A program made the translations under genes and the position numbers. A DNA stretch of 64,000 bases, taken from positions 22,596,001 through 22,660,000 of the forward strand of contig OX940869.1 in assembly GCA_954871525.1 (NCBI GenBank), written 5' to 3'. How positions within the stretch are numbered: the stretch's first letter is position 1; every line of letters begins with the position of its first letter. Positions 53,907-64,000 of this stretch are shown one piece after another. This DNA is from Parietaria judaica (lineage: Eukaryota; Streptophyta; Magnoliopsida; Rosales; Urticaceae). The notes under the pieces were generated by a model, which did no database searches, had not been told where the DNA came from, and saw nothing but the letters and a program-made list of their open reading frames with translations.

Positions 53907-56400
53907 ATGGCTGATGGCAGCGTGGTGCTTGAAGGCAGGACAATGATGGCGGGACTCCTCCAGTCGATGGCGTTTGGGCGGTCTGCGGTGGCCGGCGTGT
54001 GACGAGGTGCGGTGGCGGGCGAGCTTGGCGTGGGAAGCGACTTTGGAGTGCGCGAGAGCTCTGGCACGTGCAGCAATGTCAGCGGGATCTCCGGCGTGGT
54101 GGGGCCGACTGCTGTGGGCTCGCCGGCGCCGTCTGTGGCGGCGAAAGGCGGCGGCGCACCGCTTGGAGCAGCATCGGCTGAGTTCGTGGCAATCGGCGTG
54201 GTGTTTGGCTCGGCGCGAGCGAGGTCGTCGGGCGACGGCGAAGTCAGCGGGTCCACTGGTGTTATTGGGCCGACTAGGGTCGCTTCGCCGATTCGGTCTG
54301 CGGCGGTTTCCGGCGGCGGCGCGCCGTTAGGCGTGGTGGTCGGCGGACTTGCTGGTGCGGGCGACTGTTCGCGTGGTGCGGGCTTCGGCGTGGTTTGTTG
54401 AGGCAGTGGGACCCGCGGTGAGGTGGGATCGGCCGGAGTCGGCCCATCATTGGCGTCTGTGGTGGTCGACGGTGATGGCGCGGCGACTGGAGCAGCGGGC
54501 GGCGGCATCTCCAGCGTGGGCGAGGATTTGCTCGACGTGGTTCCGGGCATGGATACCGCGGTCTTAGGTGTGGGAAACGGCTTCGGAGGAGCTCCGGCGA
54601 GTGGTGTGGCAGCAATGGTGATGTCCGTTGGTGGCGGCGAGGTCGTCTTCAACTCCGGCAAACTCGTTCCGGCGAACGGGCCGCCAAAAGTGGTGGTGGA
54701 GTCCGATTTCACGGAAAATTCGATTTTGAGAGCTTCGTAACTCTGATTGGCGATCCGATTTTTGCGTTGGACTTGTCGAGACTAGGGATATCTCTTGCTA
54801 AGTAAATTATCATTCCTGGGCCGAGTGTTCCGGTCTTCGGGCCCGGCAAGGATCTTTTGTTGTTGATTTATCTTTTGTCATCGGCTCCGGCGGAGAGCGT
54901 TTTGTCTTTTGAATCATCTAAACGTACTATGAACTTTGCATGTGGCTTGGCGGATGGAGGCAGATCTCCTGGCGAGCATGGCTCCGAGCCTTAGGTCCTT
55001 GATGGTTCCTCTGACGTAGAGTTTGCTGATGTCGATACGTTTGATGTCGTCGAGGAGCAGGGCGCTGGCGAGGACTTTGTTGATGAGGCGTCCGTTGTTG
55101 AGGAGGGACCTGCAGGCGAGGGTCTTGCCATCGTGGGCTTTGCCGCTGGCGAGGGTCCTCCCGCTGACGAGACGCCTAGACAGCGTCTCTACCGCGTTTT
55201 GGCCTTCTGTCCTAAGCTGACGGTCTGCAGTTACGCCACTACTTCTGAGCTAGCTTCCTGCGTTGATTTGCATGGCTTTCGCACCTCGTCGGTCTTCGAG
55301 TTCCTGCTGCAGGCGAGTTTTGTAGTGTTGTTAACTTTCATTTCCGCTGGTGTTGACGATGTTCACTCGTTTGCTTCGTTTTCTCTTCAGGTGCCTCCTT
55401 CGGCTGAGGGTGACATTCCTCGCGCTTTCTGACAGGAAGGCGTTCGTCATTATTCGAGGGCGGATGTTCTTCGTTGTACTCCAGTGAGGGCTTCATCGAA
55501 AGCGAAGGTTCCTGCTCCTGAGCGGCGTGTTCCTTCAGTGGTCGTCCGTCCTCCAGCTGCTCCAACTTCGTTGACTCCTGCAGGTATAATTCGCCTTACT
55601 TGGTCTTTAGTAGCTGTGCTGTTCTCCATTGCTTTGTTCGTTGTTGCGCAGGTTCGTCTGGCTTCAATAAGTTTGTTTCTCAGATGCGACCTCGAGCTTC
55701 TGCCGTTGCTTCTGGTGCTCGTGTTGCCCCCGGTGATCATTTTGCTCCTGCCTCGAAGTCATCTGGCGAGGGTCTTGATGATCGCACCTTCCGTATTCTA
55801 AAGCGGTGATTATCGTCTGAGAAAGCGTCTTCATCTCGTCGTTCGCGCTCACCGTCTCCTGGCAAGGCTGGGGACTCTTCTCGTCGAGTTCGTCGGCCCC
55901 GGGTCTTGGTGGGATGTCATCTCAAGTTGTGGTTTCAGGGGGGCGACTCTCGTGGTGACGTGCCTACTCCTGTTGCCGTTCTTCCGTCAGGCGAGATTCC
56001 TGAGTCTGGCGGTTCATCGAGCGTTGAACGTGCGGTGGGTCTCAAGCGGCTTTGCGTCAGGAGCGTCTCCGATCTTCGTCCTTGGGTGATTGCGTCGGTG
56101 GTGGATACTACGGACTCGGCTTTGGTTGTTGATGACTCGTTTTGTCAGGAAAAAGTACGTACTTTTCAGCATTCTTGCTTACTTCGTCGTATTGCCTTTC
56201 TTCATGCTCGTCGTTTTGTCTTCTAGGACTTGACTTTTTTTGGCGGAGACGGCTCGTTGTTTGGAAGCTACCCATGGTGTCTTGCAGTCTTGGCGCTCTG
56301 GACCCCATTCGTGTTACGGAGCCTTTCGGTCTTGTGCTTCCCAGAGATTGTTTCTCTTTCCTTTGCCTCTATGATTTATAAACATTTTCGCCATACTCGT
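53907..56400 (+). pseudogene. antisense gene of Tat element 2, deleted and broken
   Basis: Homologous to 3074-6313 of copy 1 and antisense to its own gag-pol. The ATG is near 53907, only 25 bp from the MULE, so its promoter has been cut off. The Gly/Ala/Val-rich part (53960-54720) matches copy 1 in composition and in VMSVGGGEVVFNSGKL. The PF04195 part starts RQRLYRVLAFCPKL (about 55180) but stops after FEFLLQ (near 55312) and jumps to DVDDVH..VPPSAEGD, so most of the domain is deleted. Two introns keep their sites: about 55583-55650 (CTGCAG/GTATAA to GCGCAG) and 56153-56226 (GTACGT to TTCTAG). The coiled-coil exon after 56227 is almost wholly missing. Confidence 0.7.
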
Positions 56401-56664
56401 TGCCCTGGCATGTGTGTTTGGCGTGTTTCGCCATTTTGCTTCGTACCTGTTGGATGACATTTATGCATTTAGTATAATTTGAACTTTAAGTTTTGTTCGT
56501 ACCTTTGCTTGTCGAGTGAGCGCGTCATGTCGCGTCGTGGAAGTCTTTTGAGTGCAATCTGCTGCGATTGTAGGGTCGTCACCCTTTTTTAACCTGCAAG
56601 TAGCATAGGTTGTCCGTAGACGATTATATGCCTTTGTTCGCCGGGTAGCTAATCCGACGAGTTT

Positions 56665-56945
56665 GGGCTGCCTATTATGTCCTGGCGAAGGACTTTCGGA
56701 TCGTAATTGCCGGTGCTTGTTTATCCTGGCGAAGGAGTTCCGGGTCGTAATTGCCGGTGCGTGTTTATCCTGGAGAAAGGAGTTCCGGATCGTAATTGCC
56801 GGTGCCTGTTTATCCTGGCTAAAGGAGTTCCGGATCGTAATTTCCGGTGCCTATTTATCCTGGCGAAAGGAGTTCCGGATCGTAATTGCCGGTGCCTGTT
56901 TATCCTCTGGCGAAAGAGTTCAGCCTATTGTTACCTGGCGAGGGT
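56665..56945 (-). repeat. 44-bp tandem repeat array of Tat element 2
   Basis: About five units with the same core as 2350-2745, in reverse orientation (GGCGAAAGGAGTTCCGGATC). The plus-strand open frames here are due to the repeat. A run of 14 C follows at 56980-56993. Confidence 0.9.
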
Positions 56946-57174
56946 CTTCGGCGCGTAGGTTTGGTATATACCGTAGTACCCCCCCCCCCCCCCAAGTTTT
57001 GGCGTAATCTGCCTTGCCGTTTCGGGAAAACTTTCAGAGTATTTCGTAAAAACGAATTTATTCAAAGATAAGGTTGGCCTATGTAGTAGACTTGGCCTTG
57101 CACATTGCGCTTTATTGAAAAGGATACGGGGTTTCCGCCATGTCTTCAGTAGTGCGGGTTGACTGGTAGGACTG

Positions 57175-57690
57175 GTAGCTCACCTCGGTGTAGACAGTCG
57201 ACTATCACAGTCATCCACTTGGGCTCGTCTTCAGTGTTGATGGCGAGAATTTCTTTGTAGGCGTTTGACTCTTCCTCCGTTTCTTCGTCGGGGGTCTTGC
57301 GCCATTCATCTTCTCATTTTTCGTTCATTGCTCGAGCTAGCGTTGCTGCTTCGTTGTTGGCGGTTGCAGGGATCCAAGCGATCTTGTACCATGTCAATGG
57401 CTGGAGGCGGTCCATGGCTTCTTGCAACTGAGTCAGCGTCTTGTCCTCCAGTGTCAGTAGTCTGCCGTTGATCTGGCTCGCGATCTTCCGTGAGCTGCAC
57501 TGTACCTGTAAATTCTTCTCTTGCGGCGAGGTTTAGGCCGGCGAGAAGCGGTCCGCATCCGGCTTCGTCGCTGGAGGCTTTGAACTCGAACTTGATGGCA
57601 TATTTCGATTTTTCTCCTTGAGGGCTGGTGAAGATGATTCCTGCTCCTGCGTTTGTGTCGCCGCTGACTCCACTGATGTGCATACTCCAT
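57175..57690 (-). pseudogene. RNase H-like domain of Tat element 2, degenerate
   Basis: Minus-strand counterpart of 1600-2160. Frames give MHISGVSGDTNAGAGIIFTS, FKASSDEAGCG and, after shifts, IASQINGRL and NEAATLAR. The first catalytic Asp is Ser and the SDS-type Asp is absent, while the Glu is kept. The end AINTEDEPKWMTVIVDCL (57240-57185) matches copy 1 and is followed by a stop with no integrase. Frameshifts near 57530 and 57680. Confidence 0.75.
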
Positions 57691-57796
57691 ACCGGCCCGT
57701 CGGGCGCGGTTCATCTGCTTGGTGGTGCGTCCTTCGTCTTCTTTCTTCCTTCAGTTGCGGGGGATATCGGCACCGTGAGTTTGTCCGGCGACTATG

Positions 57797-58261
57797 TCAG
57801 CCATTGCTTCTCTTTTCTTGGCGACCCTTGGCTGGCGTTCTTCTTCGCTTCTTTGCTTGGCGAGGTTGATCTTCTGCTTGATAAAGCGTAGGCGGTTGAA
57901 AATCTTGTCGAGGAGGCGCCTGTACGTCGTATAGTCTAGAGAATCTTTTGGTGCGGCTCCGCTTGTCTTCCATGAATGGCCTAGGGTCTTCTTGTATTGT
58001 CGCAGGAGGGCGAATATCTCGTTTAGTCTGATAACGGCTATTGGATTTTTCGTGTCCTCTCCTGGTTCTCCTCGTCTGGCGATGCTGAGGTTGCTGACTC
58101 CTTCGCTGATGGCGGTGACTGTGGCTGTGCTCCGGCATACTCCCTTCTCGTAGCAGGCTCGTGATTCCGACTCCGCTTGGCGTTGGGAACTTGACGAGTA
58201 GGTGATAGGTGGATCTCACAGCCTGGAGTTAGTTGAGCGTGGGCCTCCTGATGATGACGTT
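57797..58261 (-). pseudogene. protease-to-RNase H linker of Tat element 2
   Basis: Continues the protease tail (NVIIRRPTLN, then LVKFPTPSGVGI in the frame 58219-57797) and then runs about 150 codons of basic linker to RNase H. In full Tat elements the reverse transcriptase would lie here. A stop interrupts at 58258-58260 and the frame shifts near 58160. Confidence 0.7.
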
Positions 58262-59824
58262 CTATGACGAAGGCATGTCGACGATGAGATAGCTCACCAT
58301 TCGAGTCACCCTAGGTCCGTCTTTGGCCCCGAAGGTCGTCGGCAACTCGATAGATCCTTCGGTCGTCACGCGTTCTCTTGCAAAACTAAATAGTGGTGTA
58401 CGAACTGGGTTTGCAATGATTCGACCTAAGCTCATCTTGTCAAAGGCCGTCTTAAACATTACGTCGGCTGAGCTTCCGTTGTCGATGAGGATCCTCCTGA
58501 CCATGCTGTTGGCGATATGTGCTTCCACGACGATGGCGTCCTTGTGCGGGTGGTGAATGGTGAGAGCTTCATCTTCCGTGAAGGTGATGGCTTCGCCAGT
58601 GCGGATTCGAGATGTTGAGCCCATCAGGTTAACCTGGTTTGGCGACCATCCTTTCTCCGTTGTGCGTGCGTAGCTCCATCCGCTTTGGCCTGAGTCTCCA
58701 GTTCCTGGTCCTCCGATGATTGTTGATACGACGTTCAGTGGGGCTGCCGCTATGGCTTTCCCTCGGTCGTCGCCTCGAGTCGTCGATTGCGCCATCGTCA
58801 AGAGTGAGGTCGGCGCGCCCCCGTCATTCGTCGTGAGCCTCTTGACGAACTCCTTTAGCTGTCCTTCCTTAATCAATTCTTCAGTTTGATCCTTCGGCTG
58901 GTAGCACTGCGACGTCATGTGACCGTAGTCACGATGGAATTGGCAGTATCGGCTCCTATCCTTCGCAGGCTTGTTAAGCGGAGGAGGCTTCTTGGAGTTG
59001 TCACCATGCATGGCGTAGATCTCCTCTGGAGTAGTCGTCAGCGGCGTGTAGTCTCTCTTGTCGAGGCTGAATGGTTTCCTCGTTGCCTGACCTCCTTGCG
59101 GTTTTGCCATTCGGCTCCGGTTGTCGTCCGTGCGGCTTTTCTTCATCTTCGATTCGTCAGAGGGGCGGTTGTTGCTTCGTCGGTGGCTCCCTGGCTCCGT
59201 TGACTTCCTGCTGGTGAGGTACTCTTCCACGGAGATGTGCTGGGCTGCTCTCGTCATGAGTTCCGTCATGGTCGACGGTTTTTCCTTCACGAGGGAGATC
59301 AAGAACTCTTCGGTCTGCAGTCCGTCGATAAGGGCGATGACGGCATCACTGTCGGTGTAGTCGTTCACCTTATTGGATTCTTCGACGAAGCGGTTGATGA
59401 ACTTCTGCAGGGATTCGTTGGTCTTCTGCTTGATTGACCAGAGGTGGGATTTCTCCTTTCTCTGGGTCACTGCGCCGGCGAAACGGGCGAGGAAAAGGTC
59501 CTTGAGCTGGTTGAAAGAGTAGATACTCGCCTTGGGTAGCCGCTGGTACCATTCGAATGCCGTTTTCGTAACGGTTAGGCAAAATGCCTGGCATTTCATC
59601 GAGGCTGAGCACTTCTTCATCTGCATGATCGTCTGGTATTAGACGAGGTGGTAGACTGGATCTCCTTTCCCGTCGTAGATGATGTTGCTTGCGAAGCGTA
59701 GATCGCCTACGACTTCTTCGTCGAGCAGGTGTGGTGCGAGTAGGGACAGAGTCCCGTCGAGAACAGCACGGCCTCTCGCGCCACGGTGCTGGTCATAGCG
59801 CAATTCTTGGATTTCCTTCTGCAT
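58262..59824 (-). pseudogene. gag: gag-protease of Tat element 2
   Basis: The N-terminal gag part (59824-59639) reads LRFASNIIYDGKGDPVYHLV and is split by one stop from the 454-codon frame 59626-58262. That frame holds the gag domain (TKTAFEWYQRLPKASIYSFN, LFLARFAGA), a basic linker, the Cys/His motif CQFHRDYGHMTSQC (about residues 222-235), and the protease start with IDNGSSADVMF (Asp near residue 382), ending MPSS at a stop. It is much better preserved than copy 1 and serves as reference for the breaks there. Confidence 0.88.
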
Positions 59825-59854
59825 CCCTTGGAGGAGGGCGAGGCTCCTGGTGAC

Positions 59855-61135
59855 CTAGGCGGCGGTCGGGCGAGCCCCAGTGGCCGCGTTGCTGGTCTTC
59901 TCTGTAGTCTTCGAGGTAGATAACTTCAGCTCATCTTCCGTCTTCGTGTCTTGGTGAGGGTTAGCAACCTCCTGGGCGGTCTTGGTACGCCCTGGCAAGA
60001 TTGCGGTCTTCGTCACGACGGTTCCCTTGGCGACCCTCTTGGCGAGCCTGGCGAGGGTCTGGGATATTCCGTCGGTGCTCCATGTCGTTAAGGTCTTCGG
60101 CCTGGCGAACCTCCTGTCGACCCCCCAGGCGAGCCTGGCGAGGGTCTGGGTAGTTCTGGCGATCTTTGGCGTCTTCGGGATCTTCGGCCTGGCGAACCTC
60201 CTTACAACCCCCCGGGCGAACCTTGCGAGGGTCTGGGTAGTTCCGGTGGTCTTCGGCGTCTTCGGGATCTTTGGCCTGGCGAACCTCCTGACGACCCCCC
60301 GGGCGAGCCTAGCGAGGGTCTGGGTAGTTCCGGCGGTCTTCGGGATCTTCGGCCTGGCAAACCTCCTGACGACCCCCCGGGCGAGCCTAGCGAGTATCCG
60401 GGTAGTTACGGCGGTCTTCGGCGTCTTCAGGATCTTTGGCCTGGCGAACCTCCTGACGACCCCCGAGCGAGCCTGGCGAGGGTCTGGGTAGTTCCGGCGG
60501 TCTTCGACGACTTCGGGATCTTCGGCCTGGCGAACCTCCTGACGACCCCCGGGAGAACCTGGCGAGGGTCCTGGTAGTTCCGGCGGTCTTCGACGTCTTC
60601 GGGATCTTCGGCCTGGCGAACCTTTTGACGACCCCCCGGGCGAGCCTGGCGAGGGTCTGGATAGTTCCGGCGGTCTTCGGCGTCTTCGGGATCTTTGGCC
60701 TGGCGAACCTCCTGACGACCCCTCGGGCGAGCTTGGCGAGGGTCTGGGTAGTTCCGGCGGTCTTCGACATCTTTGGGATCTTCTGTCTGGCAAACCTCCT
60801 GACGACCCCCAGGCGAGCATGACGAGGGTCGGGGTGGTCTTGGCGATCTTTGGCATCTTCTGGGTCTTCATCTTCGCGAACCTCCTGGCGACCCCATGGG
60901 CGATCTTGTCGAGGGTCGGGGTGGTTCTGGCGACCTCCGTTGCCGTTGTTATCTCCTGTGCTTTCCCTGTTGTGAACGTCGACTGACCTCTGCGAAGCGT
61001 CGTTGACACCGTCTTCATTCCCGATCTGAGCTGGTGGAACTTGGCGAGACGGATGAGTCCACGTGGCGAGGGTTTGGGCCCTCGTGTTGAGCGCGATGCT
61101 AGTCGTTGGTTGCGGCATCGCGCGTTGCGAAGCAC
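59855..61135 (-). other. leader with long repeat-coded frame, upstream of gag
   Basis: On the minus strand a 426-codon frame covers the 87-bp minisatellite and reads mostly as VVRRFARPKIPKTPKTAGT repeats, rich in Arg, Lys, Pro and Thr. Open frames also exist in two other phases because the unit is 29 codons long. It could be an N-terminal extension of gag, since it ends just before it, or just untranslated leader; I favour leader. No known domain. Confidence 0.4.
60040..60920 (-). repeat. 87-bp minisatellite in the 5' leader of Tat element 2
   Basis: About ten units; on the plus strand the core reads CCTGGCGAACCTCCTGACGA then CCCCCCGGGCGAGCCTGGCG, a TAGTTCCGGCGG block and TCTTCGGGATCTTCGG. 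Some units lack a GGCGTCTTC block (9 bp), and some have five instead of six C, which shifts the frame. Confidence 0.9.
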
Positions 61136-61216
61136 TGGCGATCGTCGTTCTGGCGATCGTCATTCTCCGAGTTCTTCTGATGAATGTTGGAAGGGTCTTG
61201 ATGCTTGTTCTCGGGC

Positions 61217-61236
61217 TACCCCTCCTTCTAGCGCCA
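61217..61236 (-). promoter_or_regulatory. primer-binding site of Tat element 2
   Basis: On the minus strand TGGCGCTAGAAGGAGGGGTA lies three bases inside the 5' LTR. A TGG start at this position is what a tRNA 3' CCA end requires. I cannot name the tRNA with confidence. Confidence 0.7.
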
Positions 61237-61239
61237 AAC

Positions 61240-62758
61240 TAGTAATGCGTAAAAATAGCTTTAACTAAGAATCGAATCCAAGTTTCGGGTCCCGAGAGTG
61301 ACCCGTTGAACACAAGGATAATTGAATGTTGAGTCAACGTGGGTTGACTAATGATCGTCAAAGCTGGAGTCGAATCCATCGTCATTGTTGAGTCTCTAAG
61401 CTGTCCTTGGCGATCCTCGGCGAACTTCCCTCGTGGTGGCGAAGTTTGGGCGAGGTTCTTGTCTTGGCGAAGCTCCTCATCTAAGCAGAGTCCTTGTCTT
61501 GGCAATATCCTCGGCTAGGCGAACTCCGGTTTTGATGAAGCTCCGAACTGGTCTTGATGATTCTTTGTGATTCTTCTTCCTTCGCGAGCTCCTATAGCGA
61601 GGGAGGGCCTGCAAAAAAGGGTAGATTGGGCGAGGCTGCCTACATATCTCAGTTTAAGAGAATCAGGTCCCACGTAGTTTGGGGTTAGTGATAAACGGCG
61701 GGTGAATGACGATGTGGTTTGACTCGTCGGAAATGCCGATGTTGGCGGCGCGGGGGTGACCCTTGACCAGTTGGTTGGGTATTACCGGCGTGAAGTGTTC
61801 TTCGTCGACCTCGTTGGTGTTGGCGGGATCACTGTCGAACTTCCCTCGTGATGGCGAAGTTCGTATCACAGCGAGAGCCTTGACCTGACGAGGTGTGCTC
61901 CTTGTAGACCTTGTCGAGGTTGGCGAGGGCGCCTAACCTGTTAAAGGATGCTCCCTGTTGACCCCGCGGGTGTTGGCGAGCTCCCCGTCGAACTTCCCTC
62001 GTGGTGGCGAAGTTTGTATCCCGGCGAGGGCCTTTATCACCTGGTGAGGGCCTCATTCGTTGACTCGTCGAACAACTCCCCTTGTCGAGACTGAGACTCT
62101 ATTCTAGATCTCCTCTTAGTCGGGCCTCAGCCAGTAAGCTCGCAATTCTTGCTGGGGGGAGAGAAGGGCGACTTTTCTAGAGAGAGAAAGCTAGAGAGAG
62201 AAGCTCTGGAGAAAGCTGTAAGTGAGTATGGAAATGAGGGGGGGGGGGGGGGACGGCTCCTATTTATAGGAAAACCAATTCCTTAAAATTGCACCTCTAG
62301 GGGCCTGCGAATTTCTCCCCTGCTACAGGGGGGTTGTTGAGGCCCCTTGCCTTGCAATAAGGGTCGTCGATACTTCTTTCTTCGTCTTTGATGTCTTCCG
62401 GTTGTCCGAGAGTCCATATGTTGAGTTCGGGGGAATCCAGAGGATTTCCCGGGAGATCTTCATGATCTCGCATCTCCTCGTCGTGTGGAATAATTACAAG
62501 TTATGATGAAGGTTCTTGTCGGCTCGTCGCCTTGTCGTCTCGTCGCCTCGTCGGCTTGTCGGCTTGTCGCCTCGTTGGATCGTCGCCTCATCACCTCGTC
62601 GCCTCGTTGCCTTGTCGCCTCGTCGGCTTCGCCTCTTTGACTCCGGGTCTCGCCAATGTCTTGGTTCGTCGGCCTCGGGTCTTTGACTTTCCTTGGTGGG
62701 CTTTGACTTTGGTGATGGGCTTTGACTTTTGCCAAAATGGACCCAACTTTTATATGTA
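61240..62758 (-). repeat. 5' LTR of Tat element 2, outer end truncated
   Basis: About 1519 bp, homologous to 36990-38483. The inner edge reads TAGTAATGCG against TGTTAATGCG elsewhere. The outer edge stops after TTTTATATGTA, so the final TTACGAAAAATGCACATAACA-type end (about 25 bases) is missing. A part of about 30 bp (GGGCCCGTGCCCCGTCGC region) is absent near 61629. TATA box at 62259-62268. Confidence 0.85.
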
Positions 62759-63786
62759 ATATAAATATATAATAATGTAATTAGATATTTGTATACTATA
62801 ATATATAAGAATATGTTAGAATTTCTAAGTATGTGATTGAATTTTATTTGCATTATATTACTTGAATTTTAAAATAAGTATTCGAATATTGAGCAAACAC
62901 AAAAAATTAAAGGTATTATTGTTTGTTTCTCTATTTATAAATGTTCTATGTTTTTATTTATTTTAATTTGTAATTGAATTTTATTTATATCTTCCACTAA
63001 AATATTTAAATGATTATTGCATATCAACCTGTGAAAATCCAACCCATTTTGGTTTGTGAAAATTCCACTAAATTGGACACGAAAAGCTCACGAAATTAGA
63101 CTCGTAAAAGTCCACCCTGCCCCGCCCGATGATATTGTGGGTTCAGGTTCATAGGCCGGGGTGAGCGTTGATGGCTCTTCCAAAACCCGCCCCGTCTCGC
63201 ACATTGAACCAGGGCAATTGAGGAGTCTTTTAAATGTCGACCATAGGATTGATCCATATTTTTGGCGCCTTTTCTTTTGAGCAGTTGAAAATCTGTTTAC
63301 ACTTGATTTATATAAGTTCTATTTCCCTCTTTTCTTTTTTTATTTGAAATTCGTCATGTTCTCCAAACCCTCCTCCTCGATGAATTTTTGAACGAAAAGA
63401 GACCTCTGAATAGATTTTGGCGATCGAGAGAATTTTGACGACTTCTATGAATAGATTTGCAGGACTTGGGACGCGACTGTTAGTAAGTTACTAATATTCT
63501 TTTACCTTGCTTCAATTTTAATTGCTCTCTCTTGTTTATACCCCGTGCTCGTGATTTAACTACTTCGTATGACCAGTATCTCAGTCCGAGTAGAGTGAGT
63601 TGTGCAATTCTTACAGAGGTGGATTCCGCAACGAGGTTTATCAGATGCTTTAGGATATTTATGATAGATCATGGGTAGTTTCCATCCCACTCATTGTGAG
63701 TTTCTCTCCTTTTAATCTTTTAGTTTCCTTCATATGTCTCTCACTGTCTTATTCACGTTGTGTTTCTTATTCTTTTTTTTTTTCAG
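62759..63786. other. AT-rich flank of Tat element 2
   Basis: 62760-63050 is AT-rich and empty. 63060-63210 holds a GC-richer piece with CCCGCCC and CCGCCCCGTCTCGC blocks. From 63350 the sequence looks like a 5' UTR with possible introns (donor at 63481, GTAAGTT-like; acceptor CTTACAG near 63616), leading to the candidate exon at 63787. Confidence 0.4.
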
Positions 63787-64000
63787 ATAAATTCATTAGG
63801 CTCGACCAAGTAGCGCTCCAGGAGGAGCCTTCTCTTGCGGCCAAGAATGCATCTGACGACGCTGAGGTCGTGCTTAAGATACGCTCCAAGAAGATCAGGA
63901 AGAAGGGGAGTTTCTCCCTTTCTCTTTCCGAGGGGGACTCCGCCCTATCTTCTTCTTCGATTCTAGACTCTTCTTCGAGTGGAGCGAAGTTGAATAAAAA
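63787..64000 (+). CDS. candidate exon of an unknown gene, running off the window
   Basis: After a strong acceptor (TTTTTTTTTTTCAG ending at 63786) one frame stays open to the window end: KFIRLDQVALQEEPSLAAKN, then a Lys/Arg-rich stretch (KIRSKKIRKKG) and a Ser-rich acidic tail. GC content rises sharply relative to the flank, as expected of an exon. I do not recognise the protein. The Ser/Lys-rich style resembles the middle part of Tat antisense genes, but no clear motif supports that. Confidence 0.45.

Larger units (their letters stand above)
36990..62758 (-). mobile_element. Tat-like Ty3/gypsy retrotransposon, copy 2, carrying a nested MULE
   Basis: On the minus strand the order is 5' LTR (61240-62758), PBS, 87-bp minisatellite leader, gag, protease, RNase H remnant, 44-bp repeats, antisense gene, [MULE 39308-53871], AT-rich 3' region, PPT, 3' LTR (36990-38483). 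Without the MULE and one target copy it is about 11.2 kb. RT and integrase are missing exactly as in copy 1. The outer end of the 5' LTR lacks about 25 bases, so the target duplication is not readable. By eye the two LTRs differ at about one base in ten, so the insertion is old; gag has a premature stop and frameshifts. Confidence 0.85.

Noticed and set aside
53858..54712. 284-codon Pro/Thr/Ala-rich frame on the minus strand
   Set aside because: Mirror image of the Gly/Val-rich part of the antisense gene in copy 2; no domain.

Overview
This is a piece of a flowering-plant (probably dicot) nuclear genome, made almost entirely of nested transposable elements. The evidence is the plant-specific element families (Tat-lineage Ty3/gypsy, Ty1/copia, solo LTRs, PIF/Harbinger, a large Mutator-like element), GT-AG introns, and plant gene families (MYB/SANT-like, F-box, DUF1985-Ulp1). 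I see no rRNA, tRNA, CRISPR array or bacterial operon. The species cannot be told from the sequence.

Layout. 1-8787 (+): 3' part of a Tat-like gypsy element (gag-protease remnant, RNase H remnant, 44-bp tandem repeats, an antisense spliced gene, PPT, 3' LTR). 10333-13999: a solo LTR of the same family, split by a second, unrelated solo LTR (10506-12596) with a perfect 5-bp target duplication. 14000-17990: AT-rich DNA with microsatellites, a GC-rich hairpin and inverted repeats. 18024-29627: a MYB/SANT-like gene whose first exon is cut by a complete but dead 10.8-kb Ty1/copia element (18295-29129). 30241-36110: a PIF/Harbinger remnant (MYB/SANT-like ORF plus DDE transposase), also carrying a solo LTR (30810-32811) with a perfect target duplication. 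36990-62758 (-): a second, nearly complete Tat-like element, opened by a 14.6-kb Mutator-like element (MULE, 39308-53871). 62759-64000: AT-rich flank ending in a possible exon of an unknown gene.

The two Tat-like copies share one architecture: gag and protease are followed directly by an RNase H-like domain, with reverse transcriptase and integrase absent at the same places, and then by a spliced antisense gene with a PF04195-like domain and a coiled coil. This suggests a non-autonomous family that spread after losing RT and integrase and depended on a partner element.

The MULE is the most unusual object. Besides a broken MuDR-type transposase it carries an intact small GRF-type zinc-finger gene, an intact PF04195-like gene, an F-box pseudogene, and a DUF1985-Ulp1 gene split into two tandem halves, each with its own copy of the promoter, first exon and first intron. 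Its non-coding DNA is filled with a short motif around AGCGGTA, repeated dozens of times and not noticed in its flanks. It sits just upstream of the antisense gene of its Tat host. Boundaries marked approximate were read by eye; family names rest on motif recognition without database search.
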